From assembly GCA_045226255.1 (NCBI GenBank), contig JBGVCG010000016.1, positions 372,001-436,000 of the forward strand: DNA of 64,000 nucleotides, written 5' to 3'. The first letter of the stretch is position 1, and each line of letters opens with the position of its first letter. The notes under the pieces were generated by a model, which did not search any database, was not told the origin of the DNA, and saw only the letters and a program-made list of their open reading frames with translations. This DNA comes from UBA1181 sp045226255. GTDB taxonomy: Bacteria; Bacteroidota; Bacteroidia; Bacteroidales; Paludibacteraceae. The position numbers and the translations under genes were made by a program. Positions 18,702 through 27,448 of the stretch are shown here, one piece after another.

Positions 18702-21650
18702 ATGAACAGATATTTACTTACCACAACCGTAGCCTTTTTCTTGTCATTCGCTTTGACAAGTAATATTAAGGCGGATACACTCTACGATTTTGAGGAGGGT
18801 TCCATCCCTACCGGAGGATGGGGAACGGAGAAATCAATCGTCGCGAACCCTCACAAGTGCGGTAATACCAGCGACCATAGCCTCCTGATGGAGATCACGA
18901 ACTATGGTGGCGTATCCTTCCCTTGTGGTGCGGAGATCGGCACACAACTACTGGCCGTGGATGTCTTCACCCTGAGCGACTGCACCATCAAGGCCTATTC
19001 GAACGAGAGCGACGAAAACCAATACCAGCCTGCCAAAGGTGGGGTCTGGAGCACGCTCTATTTCGACTTCACCACGCATCACAACACATCGGACGAGATA
19101 CTCATCGCATTGGGCGGTGAGAGCGGCACGATATACATCGACAACATCCGCTTCACCTCTGACCAAAGCGACGCGGTGCAATGTACCGAGAAGAAACTGG
19201 ACGAGAAGTGCGCCGTGACCATTCCCTACACCTACGGAACACTCGCCATCGGTGGCGGAGGATTCGTATCGGGCATCATCGCTTCAGGCTCATCCAAATA
19301 CGCCCGCACAGACGTGGGTGGCGCCTATAAATGGAACGCAGGGGATTGCTCATGGCAGCCTATCACCAACTTCATATCGGAGGAAGACAAGGGTCTGCTG
19401 AGCATCGAGGCCTTAGCCATCGACCCGCAGAACGAAAAGAATATCTACCTATTAGGCGGTTGCCAATACTTCAGCAACCAGAAGACGGCCATCATGTACT
19501 CCAAGGATGGTGGCAAGACCTTCGAGACGGCTGACGTGACCTCCCTCATCTTCGCCCACGGTAACGGACAGGGACGTAACTGCGGCGAACGCATCGCAGT
19601 GGACCCGAACAACAGCGACATCATATTCTGCGGCGGACGCGCCAACAACCCGCTCATCAAGAGCGAGGATGGCGGTAAGACATGGAAAGCGGTCTCTTCC
19701 CTCAACGACGTATACACCAAGAGCGTCAAATGGCCAAGCTGGGGCAGCAACAGCTACCCTACCACCCCTGACGAGAACGGTACCACCGCCATCGTATTCG
19801 ACGGCTCTTCCGTGAAGAACGGCAAGACACAACGCATCTTCGTCGGCATATCCCGCACTGGCGCATCCAACCTGTACGTTTCGGAGGATGGTGGCAGCAC
19901 ATGGTCGGACATCGCCGCATTGCCTACGCAATACATTCCTTGCAGGATGAAGATGGACGGCAACGGTAAATTGCTCATCGCCTACTCCAACGCCTGCGTG
20001 TCAGGCACGGCGGGCGCAGTCTTCCGCTATGATCCACAGACCAAAAAGGCGGAGGATATCTCCCCAAGCAAGAACTACGGATTAGGAGATGTGGCGGTAT
20101 CCCCTACCGACCCGAACAAGCTCGTCGTCTCCACCAACAACACCTGGATCCCTCAGCAATGGGACAACGGTGCCAGCGCCAACGGTGACATCTACTGGAC
20201 CTCCACCGACGGCGGAAAGACATGGCGCAGCCTGCAGAACAACATGAAGCTCACCAACAACAACGTGACATGGATCCCTGGCTACGCTATCCACTGGAGC
20301 GGCAGTCTATGCTTCGACCCGAAGGACGATAACATCATCTCCACCACCTCCGGCAACGGTATCTTCACCTGCGAGCACATCTGGTGCGAAGGTACCCCTA
20401 CCTTCCACTTCGACGTGAACGGACTGGAGGAGACGGTCGCCCTAGACCTTGTCAGCGTACCGAACGGTGACCTGATGTCTGTGATTGGAGATTACACGGG
20501 CTTCATCCACGACGATATCCACCAGTTCGCCCCTATCCACGACCCTGCACCCGGCACGACGGGAGGCATCAACTACTACAGCAAGGATCCTAAGGTGATG
20601 ATGCGGGTGGCCAACGCTGGCTTCTACTATACCACCAGCGGACACAAGGGTTGGAAGGAGTGCGCCAAGACCGATTTTTCCTACCAGAACCCATACTGCA
20701 ACACCTGCGCGCCACAAGCCTCCAACGAGGGGAAATGCGCCATCACGAAACGCAACGGCACCTACCGCTTCTTCATCATACCAGGTCCAGGCACCAGCGG
20801 CATCTACTATTCGGACAACAATGGTTCTTTGTGGACCAAGATCAGCGGAACGGACGCAGCCACCCACATCCAAGTGGATCCTGAGAACGACGCCTACGTC
20901 TATGCGGGCGGAAAGAACGCTTTCTACCGTAGCACAGACTACGGAGACTCCTTCGACAAGGCAAGCCTCAACAACAATGAATACGGCAGAATAGCCATCA
21001 TACCGGGCAAGGAGGGTCAACTCTATGCGCCAGGCGGCAGCAACGGACTCTACTTCTCCGAGAATTACGGGGAAAACTTCTCGAAGGTGGCCAACGTAAC
21101 CAACTGCGAGGCGGTCGGCACAGGCTTAGGCAAGGGAAGCGACTATGCGCTCTACATCTGGGGTAACGTCAATAACTGTGGCATGGGCCTCTACCTCTCG
21201 GAAGACTACGGAAAGAGCTGGTCACGCATCAATGACGACCAGCACCAATTCGGCGGACCAGGCAACGGTCAGTTTGTGGTCGGAGACTGGAACACCTACG
21301 GCAGGTTCTACATGAGCACGGTAGGCTTGGGCATCGTCTACGGTGAAAGGTCTGAGAACGCCACACCAAGCCAATGGAACTGCTACGTGGATAATACGAA
21401 CTGCAAGGTGGACTACACTTGGGTGGAGGAGACGAAGCAATCCGACAACATCGCCTACCCTAACCCATTCAATGTCACCGTCACCATCAAGGGCAACGGT
21501 CAGTACCATGTCACGAACGCCTTGGGACAAACAGTGGAGCATGGCACATTGTCTGATGAGAAGGAGATTGGTGCAAGCTGGTTACCAGGTCTTTACATCA
21601 TCCAAACAGACCATGGCTACAGCAAGGTGGTAAAGGGTAATCAGGAGTGA
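18702..21650 (+). CDS. GH74 family xyloglucanase with type IX secretion sorting domain
   Basis: Secreted enzyme with a signal peptide from the ATG at 18702 (MNRYLLTTTVAFFLSF...); the ATG at 18639 would put 21 polar residues first. Residues up to about 160 form a beta-rich module that may bind carbohydrate. The catalytic part begins at IGGGGFVSGIIAS and YARTDVGGAYKW, the GH74 hallmark with its catalytic Asp, and continues as a seven-bladed propeller pair with BNR-type Asp boxes (SEDGGKTWKAV, SEDGGSTWSDI, STDGGKTWRSL, SEDYGKSWSRI). The last ~75 residues (IAYPNPFNVTVTI...LPGLYIIQ...) are a type A T9SS C-terminal sorting domain. GH74 enzymes cut the xyloglucan backbone. No other xyloglucan genes are adjacent. 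Confidence 0.9.
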   Translation: MNRYLLTTTVAFFLSFALTSNIKADTLYDFEEGSIPTGGWGTEKSIVANPHKCGNTSDHSLLMEITNYGGVSFPCGAEIGTQLLAVDVFTLSDCTIKAYSNESDENQYQPAKGGVWSTLYFDFTTHHNTSDEILIALGGESGTIYIDNIRFTSDQSDAVQCTEKKLDEKCAVTIPYTYGTLAIGGGGFVSGIIASGSSKYARTDVGGAYKWNAGDCSWQPITNFISEEDKGLLSIEALAIDPQNEKNIYLLGGCQYFSNQKTAIMYSKDGGKTFETADVTSLIFAHGNGQGRNCGERIAVDPNNSDIIFCGGRANNPLIKSEDGGKTWKAVSSLNDVYTKSVKWPSWGSNSYPTTPDENGTTAIVFDGSSVKNGKTQRIFVGISRTGASNLYVSEDGGSTWSDIAALPTQYIPCRMKMDGNGKLLIAYSNACVSGTAGAVFRYDPQTKKAEDISPSKNYGLGDVAVSPTDPNKLVVSTNNTWIPQQWDNGASANGDIYWTSTDGGKTWRSLQNNMKLTNNNVTWIPGYAIHWSGSLCFDPKDDNIISTTSGNGIFTCEHIWCEGTPTFHFDVNGLEETVALDLVSVPNGDLMSVIGDYTGFIHDDIHQFAPIHDPAPGTTGGINYYSKDPKVMMRVANAGFYYTTSGHKGWKECAKTDFSYQNPYCNTCAPQASNEGKCAITKRNGTYRFFIIPGPGTSGIYYSDNNGSLWTKISGTDAATHIQVDPENDAYVYAGGKNAFYRSTDYGDSFDKASLNNNEYGRIAIIPGKEGQLYAPGGSNGLYFSENYGENFSKVANVTNCEAVGTGLGKGSDYALYIWGNVNNCGMGLYLSEDYGKSWSRINDDQHQFGGPGNGQFVVGDWNTYGRFYMSTVGLGIVYGERSENATPSQWNCYVDNTNCKVDYTWVEETKQSDNIAYPNPFNVTVTIKGNGQYHVTNALGQTVEHGTLSDEKEIGASWLPGLYIIQTDHGYSKVVKGNQE

Positions 21651-21677
21651 CACATTCCCTTTACGTAGGCTGACAGA

Positions 21678-21723
21678 GGACAAAATGACAGAAGCACATA
21701 ACTCATTATAGACAATTTGTCAG
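21678..21723. promoter_or_regulatory. Pair of GACA-N3-TGWCAG dyads upstream of clpB
   Basis: Two similar imperfect palindromes, GGACAAAATGACAG (21678-21691) and AGACAATTTGTCAG (21710-21723), lie 32 bases apart, about three helical turns. The second contains a perfect 11-base palindrome. A -7-like TATATTTG follows at 21752-21759, before the clpB ATG at 21786. I infer a heat-shock operator or activator site; the cognate regulator is unknown. Confidence 0.45.
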
Positions 21724-21785
21724 AATATAATGATTGGCAAACTATTTGATGTATATTTGATGTCAACATTAAAAACAACAGAGTT

Positions 21786-24380
21786 ATGAACTTTAAGAAT
21801 TATACGATCAAAAGCCAGGAGGCGATACAAGAGGCTGTGAATTACGCTAACAAGCGTAACCAACAGGTCATCGAGCCGGTTCACCTGCTGAAGGGAATCC
21901 TGAAGGTAGGCGAGAACGTCACGAAGTTCGTATTCAACAAACTGAATGTGAACACGGAGCAGCTCAACGAGGTCGTCATCAAGATGATCCTGCGGCTGCC
22001 TAAAGTAACTGGCGGCAACGAAGACACCTACCTGAGCAACAGTGCGAACGCAGTGTTGAAGAAGGCGGAGGAGTTGTCGAAGGAAGAGGGTGACCAATAT
22101 GTCTCCCTAGAATATATTTTGCTTGCCCTCATCGCAGTGGATAGTCCTGCGGCAGCCTTGCTGAAGGATGCGGGCTTGAACTACCAAGCCATGAAGGATG
22201 CCATCGCCGAGCTGAGGCAAGGGAAGAAGGTGACGGACGAGTCTGCCGAGCAGACCTACGACGCCCTCAACAACTATGCGATCAACCTCAACGAACGGGC
22301 GCAGGCCGGTAAGCTGGACCCTGTCATCGGAAGGGACGAGGAGATCCGTAGGGTGCTCCAAATCCTTAGCCGTAGGACAAAGAACAACCCTATCCTCATC
22401 GGTGAGCCTGGTACAGGAAAGACCGCCATCGCAGAGGGTTTGGCGCAACGAATCATGCGTGGCGACGTGCCGGAGAACCTGAAGACCAAGAAGATCTACT
22501 CCTTGGATATGGGTGCCGTCATCGCTGGTGCGAAATACAAAGGAGAATTCGAGGAGCGACTCAAATCGGTGATCAACGAGGTGATCAAGGCCGACGGCGA
22601 AATCATCCTCTTCATCGATGAGATCCATACGCTGGTGGGCGCAGGCAAGAGCGACGGCGCCATGGATGCGGCCAACATCCTGAAACCAGCCCTCGCGCGT
22701 GGTGAGCTGAGAGCCATCGGCGCAACTACCCTCGACGAGTACCAGAAGTACTTCGAGAAGGATAAAGCCCTGGAGCGTAGGTTCCAAATCGTCATGGTCA
22801 ACGAGCCGGACGAGGCGACCACCATCTCCATCCTGCGTGGATTGAAGGAGCGTTACGAGAACCACCACAAGGTGCGTATCAAGGATAACGCTATCATCGC
22901 GGCCACAAGGCTTTCCGACCGTTACATCACGGACCGTTTCTTGCCGGACAAAGCCATCGACCTGATCGATGAGGCGGCAGCCAAACTGAGGCTGGAGATC
23001 AACTCCGTGCCGGAAGAGTTGGACAACAAGGCCCGCGAGATCAAACAGTTGGAGATCGAGCGTGAGGCCATCAAAAGAGAGGACGACAAGGCTAAGCTGG
23101 ACAAACTGGAGAAGGAGATCGCCAACCTGAAGGAGCAGATGCAGGACATCGGCGCCAAATGGACGGCCGAGAAGGAGCAGATCAACATCATCCAACAGAG
23201 CAAGATAGAGATCGAACAGCTGCGTTTCGAAGCCGAAAAGGCGGAGCGTGAAGGCAATTACGGACGTGTGGCGGAGATCCGCTACGGCAAGGTGAAAGAG
23301 GCGGAAAACCGTATCGCCGAGGCGCAGAAGAAACTGGCGGACATCCAATGCACGGACCCTCTCGTCAAAGAGGAGGTGGACGAAGAGGATATCGCGGAGG
23401 TGGTATCCAAATGGACGGGCATCCCTGTCACCAAGATGATGCAGAGCGAAAAGGATAAGTTGATGAACCTCGAAGAGGAACTGCATAAACGTATCGTCGG
23501 CCAGGACGAAGCCATCAGGGCGGTCTCCGACGCTGTGAGACGAAGCAGGGCGGGCCTGCAAGACCCTAAGAAACCTATCGGTTCATTCATCTTCCTGGGC
23601 ACGACGGGTGTCGGTAAGACGGAGCTGGCGAAAGCCTTGGCGGAATTCCTGTTCGATGACGAGAACATGATGACGCGTATTGATATGTCCGAATATCAGG
23701 AGAAGATATCCTCCACCCGACTCATCGGTTCACCTCCGGGATACGTCGGTTACGAGGAGGGCGGACAATTGACCGAGGCCATCCGTCGTAAACCATACTC
23801 AGTGGTCTTGTTCGATGAGATCGAGAAGGCGCACCCGGATGTCTTCAACACCTTACTGCAGGTATTGGACGACGGTCGTCTGACGGACAACAAGGGTCGT
23901 CTCGTCAACTTCAAGAACACGATCATCATCATGACGTCCAACTTGGGTTCTTCCCTCATTGCGGAGAAGTTCGAGCACATCACGGACGAGAACAGGGAGA
24001 AGACCGTAGCGGAAGCCAAAGAGGAGGTGCTCGGCTTGCTGAAGGAGACCATCCGTCCGGAGTTCCTCAACCGTATCGATGAGATCATCATGTTCTCCCC
24101 TCTCTCGAAGAAGGACACCAGAGAGATCGTCGACATGCAGATCGCAAGCCTCTACAAGATGCTGAAGAACAACGATGTGGAGTTGAACGTGACGGAAGAC
24201 GCGAGGGCATTGATCGCCCAAGAGGGTTACGACCCTCAGTTCGGCGCAAGGCCTATCAAGAGGACCATCCAACGATTGCTGCTGAATGAGCTCTCAAAAG
24301 CGCTCATCTCACAGAGCGTGAACCGTAGCAAACCAATCGTGGTGGATAGGGACGGTGACAAGCTGAAGTTCACCAACTAA
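21786..24380 (+). CDS. clpB: Disaggregase ClpB
   Basis: Hsp100 AAA+ chaperone that with DnaK pulls polypeptides out of aggregates in the cytosol. The order is the Clp N-domain repeat (1-145), AAA-1 with GEPGTGKTAIAEGL and FIDEIHTLVGAG, the long coiled-coil middle domain (about 400-525), AAA-2 with LGTTGVGKTELAKAL and LFDEIEKAHPDVFN, and the D2 small domain with PQFGARPIKRTIQ. 864 residues, typical. It stands alone, with its own dyads upstream and a strong terminator downstream. Confidence 0.97.
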   Translation: MNFKNYTIKSQEAIQEAVNYANKRNQQVIEPVHLLKGILKVGENVTKFVFNKLNVNTEQLNEVVIKMILRLPKVTGGNEDTYLSNSANAVLKKAEELSKEEGDQYVSLEYILLALIAVDSPAAALLKDAGLNYQAMKDAIAELRQGKKVTDESAEQTYDALNNYAINLNERAQAGKLDPVIGRDEEIRRVLQILSRRTKNNPILIGEPGTGKTAIAEGLAQRIMRGDVPENLKTKKIYSLDMGAVIAGAKYKGEFEERLKSVINEVIKADGEIILFIDEIHTLVGAGKSDGAMDAANILKPALARGELRAIGATTLDEYQKYFEKDKALERRFQIVMVNEPDEATTISILRGLKERYENHHKVRIKDNAIIAATRLSDRYITDRFLPDKAIDLIDEAAAKLRLEINSVPEELDNKAREIKQLEIEREAIKREDDKAKLDKLEKEIANLKEQMQDIGAKWTAEKEQINIIQQSKIEIEQLRFEAEKAEREGNYGRVAEIRYGKVKEAENRIAEAQKKLADIQCTDPLVKEEVDEEDIAEVVSKWTGIPVTKMMQSEKDKLMNLEEELHKRIVGQDEAIRAVSDAVRRSRAGLQDPKKPIGSFIFLGTTGVGKTELAKALAEFLFDDENMMTRIDMSEYQEKISSTRLIGSPPGYVGYEEGGQLTEAIRRKPYSVVLFDEIEKAHPDVFNTLLQVLDDGRLTDNKGRLVNFKNTIIIMTSNLGSSLIAEKFEHITDENREKTVAEAKEEVLGLLKETIRPEFLNRIDEIIMFSPLSKKDTREIVDMQIASLYKMLKNNDVELNVTEDARALIAQEGYDPQFGARPIKRTIQRLLLNELSKALISQSVNRSKPIVVDRDGDKLKFTN

Positions 24381-24445
24381 CCTGCGGCCAACGTTCCAAA
24401 CCGCAAGAGTTTATGATTCGATAAGCGATATGCTTACCCGATATG

Positions 24446-24491
24446 AGGGTGCAAGCATAGTTCATACAGAACGTGCCTGCACCCTTTTTTT
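24446..24491 (+). terminator. Intrinsic terminator of clpB
   Basis: Stem AGGGTGCA with TGCACCCT, extended by AGC/GCC, followed by a run of seven T. The rest of the gene-free stretch 24381-24729 holds the promoter elements listed next and no convincing gene. Confidence 0.85.
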
Positions 24492-24515
24492 GAATCCATA
24501 ATAATAAAAAACATA

Positions 24516-24539
24516 TATATTTGCGAATTGTATATACAA
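24516..24539 (+). promoter_or_regulatory. -7 element and 12-base palindrome
   Basis: TATATTTG (24516-24523) is followed at once by the perfect palindrome TTGTATATACAA (24528-24539). This looks like a promoter with an operator at the transcription start. It is about 200 bases upstream of fic, so it could drive fic with a long leader, or a lost gene. Confidence 0.35.
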
Positions 24540-24666
24540 ACAGATAAAACAGAGTCGAATCATGTGCAGGAAATTCGTTTTATACTTGTTGGTGGTCTGT
24601 TGTCAGTCCGTTTTTGCCGAACCGAATTGAAGACCATCCAAATGAATTGGGGATACCCTGCGATTT

Positions 24667-24727
24667 CTTGCCGATACAGGCAAACTTTTACTATATTTAC
24701 ATCGTTTTTCATAAAAACTTGCCGATA
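24667..24727 (+). promoter_or_regulatory. Proximal fic promoter with CTTGCCGATA direct repeats
   Basis: CTTG at 24667-24670 and TATATTTA at 24692-24699 are spaced by 21 bases, near the Bacteroidales optimum. CTTGCCGATA occurs at 24667-24676, over the -33 box, and again at 24718-24727, just before the ATG at 24730. The first copy is also half of a dyad (TTGCC-N6-GGCAA). Fic carries an N-terminal helix-turn-helix, so self-regulation is plausible. Confidence 0.45.
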
Positions 24728-24729
24728 GT

Positions 24730-25605
24730 ATGGAATATATTTCAGTCAATCAGTTTGCCGAGAAGCATGGCATCAGCGAGCGAACAGCCCGTAATTACTG
24801 TGCTGTTGGCAAAATAGAGGGAGCTTTCCTTTCGGGGAAAACATGGAATATACCTGCCGATGCCATATTGCCCCAAAAGAAAAAGCGGAAGATTTCTCCC
24901 TTGCTTGAACGTCTGCGCCAAGAGAAGGAGTGCAGGCTGAAAGGCGGCATCTATCACCGCACGCAGATTGATTTGACATATAACTCCAACCATATAGAGG
25001 GGAGCCGTCTGACGAAAGAACAGACCCGTTATATCTTTGAGACGAACACACTTGGCGTAACCACCGAAAGCACACGCATTGACGATATCTTGGAGACGGT
25101 CAACCATTTCCGTTGCATCGATTACATCATTGACCATGCCACCGAAAAAATAACGGAGCCACATGTGAAGCAACTGCATTCGATGCTGAAGCACAACACT
25201 TCCGACAGCCTAAAATCATGGTTTGCCGTGGGCGATTACAAACGGTTGCCAAACGAAGTGGGCGGAGAAGAAACTGCGTTACCACAAGACGTGCACAAAC
25301 GGATGAAGGCTTTGCTTGCCGCATACAATGCGAACAAAACAGTCACATTCGACGACATCCTTGATTTCCACGTGCAATTTGAACGCATACACCCGTTTCA
25401 GGACGGGAACGGTCGTGTGGGACGATTGCTTATGTTTTGGCAATGTCTGCAAAACAACATCGAGCCATTTATCATAACGGAAGAACTGCGTATGTTCTAT
25501 TATCGCGGCCTGCAAAACTGGGGGCAGGTAAATGGCTATTTGCGTGACACCTGCTTGACCGCACAAGACGAATACAAGAAACTAATGGAGTATTTTAGAA
25601 TATGA
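24730..25605 (+). CDS. Fic family AMPylase with N-terminal helix-turn-helix
   Basis: Fic-fold enzymes transfer AMP or other phosphate-containing groups to Ser, Thr or Tyr of a target protein. The catalytic motif is complete (HPFQDGNGRVGR, about residues 222-233, with catalytic His and the anion-binding loop). An inhibitory motif of the S/T-x3-E-G type is present N-terminally (SNHIEG, about 87-92), the class II arrangement that keeps the enzyme off. Residues 1-50 form a DNA-binding-like helix-turn-helix (VNQFAEKHGISERTARNY). 291 residues. Its stop overlaps the start of the WG-repeat gene (ATGA). More AT-rich than clpB, suggesting transfer. Confidence 0.9.
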   Translation: MEYISVNQFAEKHGISERTARNYCAVGKIEGAFLSGKTWNIPADAILPQKKKRKISPLLERLRQEKECRLKGGIYHRTQIDLTYNSNHIEGSRLTKEQTRYIFETNTLGVTTESTRIDDILETVNHFRCIDYIIDHATEKITEPHVKQLHSMLKHNTSDSLKSWFAVGDYKRLPNEVGGEETALPQDVHKRMKALLAAYNANKTVTFDDILDFHVQFERIHPFQDGNGRVGRLLMFWQCLQNNIEPFIITEELRMFYYRGLQNWGQVNGYLRDTCLTAQDEYKKLMEYFRI

Positions 25606-26825
25606 GCAAATTCGTAAGCATCTTTTTCATCAGCATAATGCACCTATGTGCATTCGCAGGGTGCAATTTTCCAAAACAAACAGTTGATTGCAGCCCGGCA
25701 ATCACCCCGAAAACAGAACCATTGGCGGCAGCGCAGATAGGAGAGAAATGGGGCTACATAAATACGGCAGGTAAATTTGTTGTGGAACCGCAATTCGACG
25801 AGGCCCACGCCTTCAACGAATATGGTCTTGCACTTGTGAAAAATGACGGAATGACTGGATGGATAGACTGCACAGGGAAATTCATCATAGCGCCTAAGTT
25901 CATTGCCTACGTCGATGATTACGACAAACCATACGATTTTGCGCTGGGTCTCGCGCCTGTGGGAATTAAGGATGACACGAATTGCAAATATGGCTACATT
26001 GATACCACAGGGGAAATAGTCATCAAGCCTCAGTTTTACGAAGCACGCAGTTTCGCGGAGAATGGTCTCGCCGCAGTAAATGTCGGTGAAGGCGGAAACG
26101 GCAAATGGGGGTACATAGACGTCACGGGGAAATTCGTCATAGAGCCTCAGTTTGAGTGGGCCGATGATTTCCAATATGGCATTGCGCGCGTGGAAGTGAA
26201 TGACAAGTGGGGATTTATCGATGCCTCAGGAAAGTTTGTGGGGGAACCGAAATTTGACAATGTGGAGTATTTTACCAAGGATGGTCTCGCACCTGTGAAA
26301 TTAGGCGACAAATGGGGATACATGGACACCACAGGAAGAATTGTCGTCGAACCGCAATTCGACTATGCTGACGACTTTTCCTTCGGTCTTGCCAGAGTGA
26401 TACTTGATGACGAAAGTCGCAAAAGCGGCTATATCAACACGTCAGGGAATATGGTGATTACTCCTCAGTTTGAACAGGCTGTATGTTTCAGGGAAAACGG
26501 ACTTGCACCCATAAAGACGGAATCGAATGGGAAGTGGGGATTTATTGACAGAACAGGAAAAATCGTTATCGCTCCCCAATTTGATGACATGGGGTTTGAC
26601 GAAGAGGGTCTCACCCCTGTAAAAATAGGCCAAAAGTGGGGCTATATGGACGCTACGGGCATACTAGTGATTTCCCCGCAATTTGACGATGCCTACCATT
26701 TCAACGGGAAAGGTTTGGCTCCCGTGATGATTGGCGACTACGAGCACCGGAAATGGGGCTACATAGACACTACCGGCAAGATCGTCATCGAACCACAGTT
26801 TAAGGATGCTGACGTTTTCGAGTGA
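25602..26825 (+). CDS. WG-repeat lipoprotein
   Basis: Lipoprotein-like N-terminus (lipobox FAGC, about residues 18-21) followed by ten WG repeats (unit like KWGYIDTTGKIVIEPQFD, about 36-40 residues each), which fold as beta hairpins in a solenoid or barrel. No catalytic residues are expected; such proteins usually bind other proteins or glycans. Two units deviate (GMTGWIDCTG and CKYGYIDTTG). It overlaps fic by four bases, so the pair should be co-expressed, though a cytosolic Fic and an exported lipoprotein are unlikely to meet without further steps. Its stop codon directly abuts a remnant of an AAA+ gene on the other strand. Confidence 0.88.
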   Translation: MSKFVSIFFISIMHLCAFAGCNFPKQTVDCSPAITPKTEPLAAAQIGEKWGYINTAGKFVVEPQFDEAHAFNEYGLALVKNDGMTGWIDCTGKFIIAPKFIAYVDDYDKPYDFALGLAPVGIKDDTNCKYGYIDTTGEIVIKPQFYEARSFAENGLAAVNVGEGGNGKWGYIDVTGKFVIEPQFEWADDFQYGIARVEVNDKWGFIDASGKFVGEPKFDNVEYFTKDGLAPVKLGDKWGYMDTTGRIVVEPQFDYADDFSFGLARVILDDESRKSGYINTSGNMVITPQFEQAVCFRENGLAPIKTESNGKWGFIDRTGKIVIAPQFDDMGFDEEGLTPVKIGQKWGYMDATGILVISPQFDDAYHFNGKGLAPVMIGDYEHRKWGYIDTTGKIVIEPQFKDADVFE

Positions 26826-26945
26826 TCAGAACCCTACCCTATTACACGTCGACGCCAACTTTCCTTCGAACTCCTTCTCCGCACTGGCCGCCAAGATCAC
26901 CAAAGTTATATTTTTCCGTGCAAAAAAGCACGTGATTTCACGGAA
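26826..26945 (-). pseudogene. Remnant of a second copy of the AAA+ gene: both ends, middle lost
   Basis: Read on the minus strand, 26826-26889 encodes EKEFEGKL and then the ending NRVGF plus stop, matching the C-terminus of the intact AAA+ protein at 38326 (EKEFSEKL, then NRVGF). It joins directly at about 26895 to 26899-26945, which matches the promoter region of the intact gene (40396-40442) almost base for base: the CAAAGTTATATTTTTCC stretch, six A, then GTGATTTCACGG. About 2 kb of coding sequence between the two ends is missing. The 26945-27033 stretch holds nothing I can identify. Confidence 0.85.
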
Positions 26946-27033
26946 ATGCTACTCCAATCGTGGAATTATAATAACCTCATAATCTAATTGGGATGGAAAC
27001 ATCAGGGATTCTCAGGTCTAAGCGTACTCACAG

Positions 27034-27381
27034 TTATTCCCACTCGGAGTTAACCGTAATTTTAATATCTCCTTCCCTTGTTTTTATAATCATATAATCC
27101 CACTTTTCTTCTTTATAGACAGAATCTCCAGGGGCTATTATCCCTTCATATTTTCCGTTTATATCTCGATAAAGGAGATAATGATCTTCAATGAAACGAA
27201 CATAGAAAGTATTGTGATCTGCTCTGAACGTTTCCGAAACCACGCCATTTATAGGCATCTCAATAAATACTTCATCCGATAGGAAAGTACCTTTGTGTTC
27301 TTTTGCATAATCAACTATCGCATAAGCGAAAAGCAAAAGACAGACGAAATTAAACGCAATGAGAATCTTTATATGTTTCAT
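27034..27381 (-). CDS. Small membrane-anchored protein, possible immunity-type protein
   Basis: About 115 residues. The start at 27381 gives MKHIKILIAFNFVCLLLFAYAIV, an uncleaved membrane anchor, followed by a beta-rich extracytoplasmic domain (VFIEMPINGVVSETF..., ITVNSEWE at the end). I do not recognise the family. It lies in the AT-rich cluster downstream of a lipoprotein that follows a toxin-tip fragment, so an immunity or accessory role is a guess from position. Confidence 0.6.
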   Translation of the reverse strand: MKHIKILIAFNFVCLLLFAYAIVDYAKEHKGTFLSDEVFIEMPINGVVSETFRADHNTFYVRFIEDHYLLYRDINGKYEGIIAPGDSVYKEEKWDYMIIKTREGDIKITVNSEWE

Positions 27382-27448
27382 ATATATTGCATGTACCATA
27401 AATTCACCCTTTCCTATCTTATTAATTGAGATTATTTTCTGGGGAGTT

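Noticed and set aside
22107..23561. 484-codon open frame on the minus strand inside clpB
   Set aside because: It lies fully opposite a clear AAA+ gene and translates to a Leu/Asp/His/Arg-rich protein without domains, as expected from a biased codon pattern on the other strand.
24446..24491. Clp-associated riboswitch or small RNA after clpB
   Set aside because: A simple stem followed by a T run explains it as a terminator.
24528..24728. Frame between clpB and fic (66 codons)
   Set aside because: Begins with TTG inside a palindrome, has no coding character, and the region is better explained by promoter elements.
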